A stretch of 29,287 nt of DNA, from NCBI GenBank assembly GCA_002724825.1, contig PBPU01000025.1:3631-32917 (forward strand), written 5' to 3'. This stretch comes from Acidimicrobiaceae bacterium. Lineage in GTDB: Bacteria > Actinomycetota > Acidimicrobiia > Acidimicrobiales > UBA8592. The notes beneath the pieces are model-generated. The model saw nothing but the letters and a program-made list of their open reading frames with translations. It was not told the origin of the DNA and did no database searches. Positions 23,054-29,287 of the stretch are shown piece after piece. The position numbers and the translations under genes are program-made. Within the stretch, counting starts at the first letter, position 1. Every line of letters begins with the position of its first letter.

Positions 23054-23084
23054 TTCACAGAATTATATATAAATTATATGTGAA
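23054..23084. repeat. AT-rich inverted repeat TTCACA-N19-TGTGAA before the mod operon
   Basis: Outer arms TTCACA and TGTGAA are perfect complements. The AT-rich centre includes the near-symmetric ATTATATATAAAT. It lies 23-53 bp upstream of the regulator start and would cover its promoter. A plausible operator for the HTH-Mop regulator; ModE sites in other bacteria are also long AT-rich palindromes, but the sequence is not the same. Confidence 0.5.
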
Positions 23085-23098
23085 AAATATATATATTT
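23085..23098. repeat. AT-only palindrome AAATATATATATTT
   Basis: A perfect 14-bp palindrome immediately next to the longer inverted repeat, in the 143-bp region between the divergent mod operon and mscS-type gene. It may supply -10 elements for either direction or be simply low-complexity AT sequence. Confidence 0.35.
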
Positions 23099-23174
23099 AT
23101 AACCTAAATCTATCTTGTTTGTTTTTTCTTGGACCATCACTGAGCTTGCGGCGAAGAGTCTCTACTCTTTGGGC

Positions 23175-24206
23175 ATGAGTTCACATTTATTAGCGTTACT
23201 CCAAAACACCGAAATCGAATCAGATAGCCTTATCGATGCTTGTGGAAACGACCCTGGCCAAATCTGCGAATGGGTCTTCAATGCATCAAATAACAAGAAT
23301 CTCGCATCAATAGTGGGCTGGGCAGTTGATAGACCTTTGAAAATAATCATCGTTTTCATAGCTGCCTTCATTGTTTCCCGTGTGATGAAGAGAGCTGTGA
23401 AACATTTTGGCGAAAAACTTACCGATGATAAAAAGAACAGAGCGCTTGAGCATTTAAAGAAGGCAAAAGCAGGGAAGATGCTTGTTGACGAACAACAAGA
23501 AGAACGTAACAAGGCAAGAACTGAAACGCTTACTTCTGTTCTTTCTAGTGGTGCAAATCTCGTAATTTGGACTGTCGCTGTATTAATGATCCTTGGAGAG
23601 GTAGGGATTAATCTGGGTCCATTGATCGCTGGAGCCGGCATTGTGGGTGTAGCTGTTGGCTTTGGGGCTCAATCTATCGTAAAGGATTTTCTTTCTGGGA
23701 TGTTTATGCTCGTCGAAGACCAATATGGAGTTGGAGACTCAATTGACGTTGGTCTGGTCTCCGGAACGGTTGAACGAGTCACACTTAGAACAACGATCCT
23801 TCGCGACGGTGATGGAAGCATCTGGTATATACCAAACGGAGAGATCGCTCGTGTAGGAAATAAGTCTCAAGTATGGGCTCGAGCCTTACTCGATATCGAC
23901 GTAGCGTACGATACAGACTTGAGAAAAGCTCAGCAGGTACTTAAGGACGTTGCTATGGGCCTATGGGAGGATGAAGAATTTACAGCCGGTGACATTATTG
24001 AAGAACCAATGGTTCTAGGTGTACAGAATCTAGGAGTTGACGGAATAACGCTACGACTTGTCGCAAAAACCGATGCTTCGGAACAGTGGGCGGTTGCGAG
24101 AGAACTTCGTCTTCGGATTAAAGAAGCTTTTGATGAAGCTGGGATCGAAATGCCATTTCCTCAGCGAACTGTCTGGATTAATTCAGATGGCAGCGAAGGG
24201 CCTTAG
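23175..24206 (+). CDS. Small-conductance mechanosensitive (MscS-type) channel
   Basis: A 343-residue inner-membrane channel expected to release solutes on hypo-osmotic shock. Hydrophobic segments lie at about 50-70 and 118-140, followed by the pore helix AGAGIVGVAVGFGAQSIVKDFLSGMFML, the hallmark glycine/alanine packing of MscS TM3. The beta domain follows with DQYGVGDSIDVG and the YIPNGEIARVGN segment. ATG 23175 was chosen; a TTG at 23115 would add 20 residues with no ribosome-binding site. Between the first two membrane segments lies a charged, probably coiled region with EQQEERNKARTET. It is divergent from the mod operon and ends 3 bp before the convergent valS. Confidence 0.92.
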   Translation: MSSHLLALLQNTEIESDSLIDACGNDPGQICEWVFNASNNKNLASIVGWAVDRPLKIIIVFIAAFIVSRVMKRAVKHFGEKLTDDKKNRALEHLKKAKAGKMLVDEQQEERNKARTETLTSVLSSGANLVIWTVAVLMILGEVGINLGPLIAGAGIVGVAVGFGAQSIVKDFLSGMFMLVEDQYGVGDSIDVGLVSGTVERVTLRTTILRDGDGSIWYIPNGEIARVGNKSQVWARALLDIDVAYDTDLRKAQQVLKDVAMGLWEDEEFTAGDIIEEPMVLGVQNLGVDGITLRLVAKTDASEQWAVARELRLRIKEAFDEAGIEMPFPQRTVWINSDGSEGP

Positions 24207-24209
24207 AGA

Positions 24210-27200
24210 TTATTTAAGCTTTTCAAGTGAAGCTTGTGCTGCAGCTAAATCAGCCTTTGCATTCTCTAGAAGCAACTTAGTTTCATCAATTAGTTCTTCT
24301 TTCGCATTGTTTAAGTATCCCGGGTTTGATAAGCGAGATTCGAAGCCCTCAATTTGTTTAGATTTCTCACTGATTAGTTTTGCTAGTCGATCGCGCTGTG
24401 CCTGAAGATCAACAGTGTCAATTAATCCAGCAAGAAGTATCTCAGAGCCTTCGAACGTTAAAGGGCTCGTTATTTCATTTGAATGTTCAGAGAGAGGTTG
24501 AATTTGACCTATACCGGCTAAGACTTCAACTAGTCCTCCAGTTATAGACAGAAGCTTTTGAATTTGTTCAGGGACGTAAAGCGTGATTAATTGCCTCGGT
24601 TTGACATTCTGTTCGGCACGAACTGAACGCACAAGGTTCACAAGAAGAGCGGATCGATCAAACAGCTCCATAGTCTCTGAAGAATTTAGAGTTGCGTCGA
24701 CTTCAGGCCAAGTAGCGGAAGCCAAAAGCTCTGAATGCTTTAGAGCGATACCAGTTGCTTCTCCACAACGTGCTTGTGTTACGTGCGGCCAGAGAGCTTC
24801 AGTAATAAATGGACAGACTGGATGCATAATTCGCAGAACCGAATCAAGTAGACAGGTAAGGACGACTTGTTGTTCAGGGTCTTTATCAATTGATGGTTTG
24901 ATTATTTCGAGATACCTGTCACAGACATCGTGCCAGACGAAATCATAAAGGGTGTCGGCGTATACATTAAATTGGTAGTTTTCCATAGCCTGTTCGAGTC
25001 TTGAAATAGTCTCAGCCAGGCGAGCGACGATCCACTGATCTGCAAAAGGTCTAGAGGTAATATCTATAGGTTCTTCAATAAGTACTGAATGGTCTGTTCT
25101 CTTTAGAGCAAATCGTGTGGCGTTCCATAATTTGTTTGCAAAGTTTCTGCCTAGATCAAATTTCCCAGATGAATTTCTCGCAAGCGGCATTTGCTCAGTT
25201 GGATTAACGATGCCTGCAGCAACACCATAAGCACTAACCATCTTCTTTGATGGATCGGTTGGGGATGTTTGCTCTGGGGCTGCAACGATCGCTCCAGATG
25301 GGCTATTAATAAATTCAGGAGTAAAAGCTTCACCGCTGTGCGGGCAGATCATGTCTACAGGCATTCGAACATCTTGAGTGTCTGTCGTCATTTGAACCAG
25401 AGTAAATCGCATCGCATCAGCACCGTGCGTGAAGATGATGTCTCGCGGGTCTACACCGTTTCCTAGGCTCTTTGACATTTTCTGTCCATGGCCATCTTGG
25501 ACCATTGCATGTATAAAGACATCTCGGAATGGGAGTTGCCCATCAAGAAAGTAACGATTGAACATAACCATTCTACTTACCCAAAGAGTGATGATTTCTC
25601 GAGCAGTCGATAGTACTGAGGTCGGATTGTACTTTTCTAAAAGTCCGATCGCCTCCGGGAAGTCCTCAGGCCATGGCCATCCCATCGTGGACATAGGCCA
25701 CAAGGCTGATGAGAACCAAGTATCTAAAACATCTGGATCTCTTGTGAATCCGTCCTTTTCAAGGATATCAATTAACTCAGTTTCAGAAATAGGCGTATTC
25801 ACCGTGTGCATTCGTTGAAGAGTGGTCTCTGGCGGAACACATATAGCCTCTTCGATCTCTGACTCATTTATTCTCCGGATCACATGAGCGGCGCCTAAAG
25901 AAACCCAGTCACTTTCAACCGGAGTAGCTTGGTCGAGATCTATTTCGTCTAAAGGGATTGGGCTGTTAGCTATATTGCTAATCCGACTCCAGACGGGAAT
26001 CTGATGACCCCACCAAAGTTGACGAGAGATACACCAATCACGTATTCCGTCATGCCAGGAGTAATAAGTTCTTGCATATCTATTGGGGTAAAAAGCAAGT
26101 TCACCATCACCTGATAAGGAACTCCGTTCAGAAACCCCGCCAGGTAAGTCAGGGACTTGATCAGGCCGTTGAGCTCGCAATGCGGATCCTCTTAACTTGT
26201 CATCAGTGACAGCAACGTACCATTGATCACTTAACCATGGCTCGATAGGGGCGTGGCTTCGATAGGAATGCCCAACTGAATGGGTGTACTGTCTAACCTC
26301 AGCTAATAGATCTTGGCTATCAAACCAGTCAACTATTGCCGCTCTAGCTTCTTCCCTTGATAAACCAACAAATTGCCTTGCCGAAGGCGAGATGTCATCC
26401 CAACCATGTTCGTCAGAGATACTTCCATCTGGCCCCAGTACGTTTATTACATCGAGATCATGCCGTATGCCTATATCCCAGTCGTTCGGGTCATGGGCGG
26501 GAGTGACTTTTAGTAAACCTGATGCGAATTTGGCCTTTGGGTCATCACTTTCCTCATCTTCCATAATTACGAAGTCGTCGGCAATTATGGGGATAATACG
26601 GTCAACTATTGGAAGCCTGATAGTTTTCCCAACTAGCTCTTCCGCTCTGGCATCTTTTGGATTGATAGCGACAGCGGTGTCTCCGAGCATCGTTTCAGGA
26701 CGCGTTGTTGCTACAGTCACATGTCCAGAACCATCCTCGAGAGGATATTTCAAGTACCACATGTGTCCTTCGATTTCCTCCATCTCAACTTCATCGTCGG
26801 CTAAAGCTGTTCTAGTTACTGGATCCCAATTAACCAAGCGTTTACCCCTATAGATCAAACCATCTTGAAATAAAATGAAAAACGCGTGCCTTACTGCTGT
26901 TGCACACATTTCATCCATCGTGAAACGTGTTCGATCAAAGTCGCACGAAGCTCCCATCGAAATTAACTGGTTGATTATGATTTCTTCGTATTCGTCTTTC
27001 CAGTCCTGAGTAACTTTCAAGAATTCTTCTCTGCCGATTTCAAGGCGGCTTGTTCCTTGAGTAAGAAGGCGTTTCTCAACGACAGTCTGAGTGGCGATTC
27101 CGGCATGGTCTGTTCCTGGCATCCAAAGTGTTGATTTCCCTTTCATGCGATGGAACCGAATTAGAACATCTTGAAGCGTGTTGTTGAGTGCGTGACCTAG

Positions 27201-27377
27201 ATGAAGTGCTGCTGTCACATTTGGAGGGGGAATAACAATCGAGTATGTAGGATCTTCTGATTCATTAGCGTCAGCGTGGAAGACATTATGTTGCTTCCAT
27301 GCTGCTGAAACAACCGTCTCGGTTTCTGATGGGTTGTATGCTGGAGGTAGTTCGGGAAGTCTATTTACTTGTGCCAT
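24210..27377 (-). CDS. valS: Valyl-tRNA synthetase
   Basis: Charges tRNA-Val. The 1055-residue class I enzyme has the HIGH-type motif as HLGH at about 59-62, the editing domain with TTRPETMLGDTAVAI (about 225), KMSKS at about 633-637, and a C-terminal coiled coil (RDRLAKLISEKSKQIEGFES onward). ATG 27377 was preferred to a TTG one codon upstream. An extra segment of about 60 residues (roughly 675-738) sits between DVRMPV and FDLGRNFANKLWNA, where E. coli ValS has only a few residues. It contains CPHSGEAF. The gene stands alone and converges with the channel gene at 3 bp spacing. Confidence 0.97.
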   Translation of the reverse strand: MAQVNRLPELPPAYNPSETETVVSAAWKQHNVFHADANESEDPTYSIVIPPPNVTAALHLGHALNNTLQDVLIRFHRMKGKSTLWMPGTDHAGIATQTVVEKRLLTQGTSRLEIGREEFLKVTQDWKDEYEEIIINQLISMGASCDFDRTRFTMDEMCATAVRHAFFILFQDGLIYRGKRLVNWDPVTRTALADDEVEMEEIEGHMWYLKYPLEDGSGHVTVATTRPETMLGDTAVAINPKDARAEELVGKTIRLPIVDRIIPIIADDFVIMEDEESDDPKAKFASGLLKVTPAHDPNDWDIGIRHDLDVINVLGPDGSISDEHGWDDISPSARQFVGLSREEARAAIVDWFDSQDLLAEVRQYTHSVGHSYRSHAPIEPWLSDQWYVAVTDDKLRGSALRAQRPDQVPDLPGGVSERSSLSGDGELAFYPNRYARTYYSWHDGIRDWCISRQLWWGHQIPVWSRISNIANSPIPLDEIDLDQATPVESDWVSLGAAHVIRRINESEIEEAICVPPETTLQRMHTVNTPISETELIDILEKDGFTRDPDVLDTWFSSALWPMSTMGWPWPEDFPEAIGLLEKYNPTSVLSTAREIITLWVSRMVMFNRYFLDGQLPFRDVFIHAMVQDGHGQKMSKSLGNGVDPRDIIFTHGADAMRFTLVQMTTDTQDVRMPVDMICPHSGEAFTPEFINSPSGAIVAAPEQTSPTDPSKKMVSAYGVAAGIVNPTEQMPLARNSSGKFDLGRNFANKLWNATRFALKRTDHSVLIEEPIDITSRPFADQWIVARLAETISRLEQAMENYQFNVYADTLYDFVWHDVCDRYLEIIKPSIDKDPEQQVVLTCLLDSVLRIMHPVCPFITEALWPHVTQARCGEATGIALKHSELLASATWPEVDATLNSSETMELFDRSALLVNLVRSVRAEQNVKPRQLITLYVPEQIQKLLSITGGLVEVLAGIGQIQPLSEHSNEITSPLTFEGSEILLAGLIDTVDLQAQRDRLAKLISEKSKQIEGFESRLSNPGYLNNAKEELIDETKLLLENAKADLAAAQASLEKLK

Positions 27378-27422
27378 CAAAATAAGGCTAATGGCGTTTA
27401 GGGAGCGAGTGATGTTAGAGAT

Positions 27423-27452
27423 AAAGAAAGGTGACTTTTGTTACATTTCTTT
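27423..27452. repeat. Imperfect inverted repeat in the valS / acyl-CoA dehydrogenase gap
   Basis: AAAGAAAGGTGAC, TTTT, then GTTACATTTCTTT. The 13-bp arms pair at 11 positions. It sits in the 147-bp region between two divergent starts, about 46 bp before valS and 72 bp before the dehydrogenase, so it may be an operator acting on one or both promoters. Nothing else identifiable is in this gap. Confidence 0.4.
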
Positions 27453-27524
27453 AAGTTTGAAATAACGGCCTCAAAGGCTAATTTGATATCAGAGAAGAAT
27501 ATAACTTTATAGAATGCGGTGGCT

Positions 27525-28775
27525 ATGACAGATGTTTCAGAAGAAACAAAGGAAGATATAAAGACAGAATTTTCATTGGCTTTAAATGAAGATCAGTTAG
27601 GTATTCAAAACTGGGTCCATGGTTTTGCCGAAGAAGTCGTAAGACCAGCAGCTGAAGAATGGGATGAGCGAGAGGAATTTCCATATCCGATAGTTGAGCA
27701 AGCCGCGCAAATAGGTCTCTATGGCTGGGAATTCATGGCGGAAGCAATGTGGAACGACCCAACTGGCCTTACCATGTGTGTTGCTCTTGAAGAGCTTTTC
27801 TGGGGTGACGCAGGTATCGGAATGGCAATTATGGGATCTGGCCTAGCAGCCGCAGGAATCGCATCCTCAGGTACACCTGAGCAGGTAATGGAATGGGTAC
27901 CCCAATGCTATGGGGACGCAAACAATCTCCAACTGGGAGCATTTTGCGCGTCTGAACCCGACGCAGGATCTGATGTAGGCGGGTACCGTCTATCAGCAAA
28001 ATATGATGAAGCAAAAGACGAGTGGACGCTTAATGGTACAAAAGCTTGGATTACTAATGGAGGAATAGCTGATATCCATGTAGTGATAGGAGTTGTAGAC
28101 CCAGACCTTGGATCAAAAGGGCATGCAAGTTTCGTTATCCCCCCAAACACACCAGGACTAAGTCAAGGCCAGAAGTATAAAAAACATGGTATTCGAGCCA
28201 GTCATACAGCTGAGGTAGTTCTCGACAACGTAAAGGTGCCTGGTAGCTGCTTACTGGGCGGCAAAGAAAAACTAGATGAACGGCTCGCACGAGTCCGTGA
28301 AGGAAAGAAGGGTAACGCTCAGGCCGCTATGCAAACCTTCGAAGCTACTCGCCCCGCAGTTGCTGCGCAGGCGCTTGGTGTTGCCAGAGCTGCCTATGAG
28401 TATTCCCTAGAATACGCAAAAGAAAGACATGCATTTGGACGGCCAATCATCCAAAATCAAGCTATTGCATTCATGCTGGCGGATATGGCCACGGAGATAG
28501 ATGCGACTCGGATGCTTACTTGGCGAGCAGCTTGGCTTGGTAAGCAGCGCAAATTTAAAAATGCCGAAGGGTCGATGGCAAAACTAAAAGCAGGTCGCGT
28601 AGCTACATGGGTAACAGAACGGGCTATTCAGATTCTCGGAGGATATGGCTACACCCGTGAGTATCCAGTTGAACGTTGGCACCGTGACGCAAAAATTCAT
28701 GACATTTTCGAAGGAACTGAACAAATACAACAACTTGTGGTTAGCCGAGCCATCTCTGGAATGCGTATTGAGTAG
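27525..28775 (+). CDS. Acyl-CoA dehydrogenase
   Basis: FAD enzyme forming the alpha-beta double bond in acyl-CoA. The 416-residue protein shows ACAD signature 1 (GAFCASEPDAGSDVGG), the KAWITNGG segment, the ERHAFGRPI motif, and signature 2 region ILGGYGYTREYPVERWHRDAK. The catalytic base is E396 in FEGTEQIQ, the medium/short-chain position. ATG 27525 was preferred over GTG 27519. An insertion around KEKLDERLARVREGKKGNAQ is somewhat unusual. The luciferase-like gene overlaps its 3' end by 8 bp, suggesting co-expression. The substrate chain is not readable from sequence. Confidence 0.95.
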   Translation: MTDVSEETKEDIKTEFSLALNEDQLGIQNWVHGFAEEVVRPAAEEWDEREEFPYPIVEQAAQIGLYGWEFMAEAMWNDPTGLTMCVALEELFWGDAGIGMAIMGSGLAAAGIASSGTPEQVMEWVPQCYGDANNLQLGAFCASEPDAGSDVGGYRLSAKYDEAKDEWTLNGTKAWITNGGIADIHVVIGVVDPDLGSKGHASFVIPPNTPGLSQGQKYKKHGIRASHTAEVVLDNVKVPGSCLLGGKEKLDERLARVREGKKGNAQAAMQTFEATRPAVAAQALGVARAAYEYSLEYAKERHAFGRPIIQNQAIAFMLADMATEIDATRMLTWRAAWLGKQRKFKNAEGSMAKLKAGRVATWVTERAIQILGGYGYTREYPVERWHRDAKIHDIFEGTEQIQQLVVSRAISGMRIE

Positions 28776-29287
28776 GACATTACCTGCCGTCTCCCTTGCA
28801 GCTGTTCCAGGCAGGCGACGAGCAACATTAGATCTTGCCATCGAGATCGAAAAGCAAGGATTTTCCGGAATCTACTGTCCTAGTTTCGGTGATGCTGTCG
28901 GGCTATGCCATGGGATAGCTGCAGAAACAGAAAATATTCCTTTCGGAACATCAATTGTGAACATTTATACTCGCCATGTAGAGGATTTTGCAGCTTCTGC
29001 CGCCTTTATCTCTGAAATTTCAGGAAAGCGTTTCCGATTTGGGGTTGGGGTAAGCCATGCTCCAATGAATAAGAAGCTCGGCGTTTCTACCGGAAAGCCA
29101 TTAAGTGATATGCGCGCTTTTGTAGAAGAGTACAAGGCGGCCTCACGTACAGGAGATCTACCTCCACTAGTTCTAGCGGCCATGAGAGATCGAATGATGG
29201 CTTTAGGAGCTGAGGTAGCCGATGGAGTTGTTCTAGCAAATGGTGCTCGCAGCGCTCTACCAGCAGCAATCGATCGGATGCGATCTG
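28768..29287 (+). CDS. Luciferase-like (LLM class) oxidoreductase, C-terminus cut by window
   Basis: An open frame from TTG 28768 to the window end encodes at least 173 residues of a flavin- or F420-dependent monooxygenase/reductase of the bacterial luciferase superfamily. Typical elements are LAIEIEKQGFSGIYCPSF near the N-terminus, IPFGTSIVNIYTRH, and the RFRFGVGVSHAP strand. Later ALGAEVADGVVLANG is also family-like. F420 rather than FMN is likely in an actinobacterium but is not shown. The start overlaps the end of the acyl-CoA dehydrogenase by 8 bp and no other start is near, so coupling is probable. Confidence 0.85.
   Translation, partial: MSRTLPAVSLAAVPGRRRATLDLAIEIEKQGFSGIYCPSFGDAVGLCHGIAAETENIPFGTSIVNIYTRHVEDFAASAAFISEISGKRFRFGVGVSHAPMNKKLGVSTGKPLSDMRAFVEEYKAASRTGDLPPLVLAAMRDRMMALGAEVADGVVLANGARSALPAAIDRMRS

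Noticed and set aside
26284..26853. 189-codon open frame on the plus strand inside valS
   Set aside because: Serine-rich product antisense to the conserved ValS editing domain; no ribosome-binding site or family resemblance.

Overview
The window looks like a chromosome segment from an actinobacterium of moderate G+C and compact gene layout, probably a marine-type member of Acidimicrobiia. This assignment is inference. It rests on a WhiB-type iron-sulfur protein (seen directly), a luciferase-like oxidoreductase of the type common in F420-using Actinobacteria, a mutA-mutB-meaB cluster, and the density of acyl-CoA and lipid-type enzymes. Coding density is very high and no gene-free stretch exceeds about 215 bp. 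I recognised no tRNA, rRNA, CRISPR array, insertion sequence or phage gene.

Region 1 (1-5250) holds small metabolic transcription units. On the minus strand there is a MaoC-type enoyl-CoA hydratase with the start of another gene right behind it, and pantothenate kinase (CoA synthesis). On the plus strand there are a zinc alcohol dehydrogenase, a WhiB-family regulator, and an alpha/beta hydrolase closely followed by a TesB-like thioesterase.

Region 2 (5274-10753, minus strand) is the most unusual part. A probable operon reads, in transcription order: cyclic-nucleotide-binding domain protein, YczE/YitT-like membrane protein, a 976-residue fusion of a cytochrome P450 with an ABC1/UbiB atypical kinase, an FKBP-type prolyl isomerase, and a short-chain dehydrogenase. 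Both halves of the fusion keep their main catalytic motifs. Its function is unknown; oxidation of a lipid or isoprenoid coupled to a UbiB-like ATPase is a reasonable hypothesis.

Region 3 (10754-15665) starts with a divergent control region carrying a perfect TGTGA-N6-TCACA site, the CRP/GlxR palindrome. It sits between the cNMP-domain gene and the methylmalonyl-CoA mutase cluster. mutA, mutB and meaB overlap or nearly touch and should supply succinyl-CoA from propionyl-CoA-derived methylmalonyl-CoA. The cluster ends at a perfect GC-rich hairpin.

Region 4 (15696-19508, minus strand) is nrdA-nrdB, a class I ribonucleotide reductase with a recognisable promoter and several small repeats in its leader.

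Region 5 (19537-23031, minus strand) is a molybdate operon: an HTH-Mop regulator, modA, modB, modC, and an RraA-like protein at the end. An AT-rich control region with inverted repeats separates it from a divergent MscS-type channel (23175-24206).

Region 6 (24210-29287) holds valS (minus strand), which carries an extra segment of about 60 residues after KMSKS. Divergent to it are an acyl-CoA dehydrogenase and an overlapping luciferase-like oxidoreductase cut by the window end.
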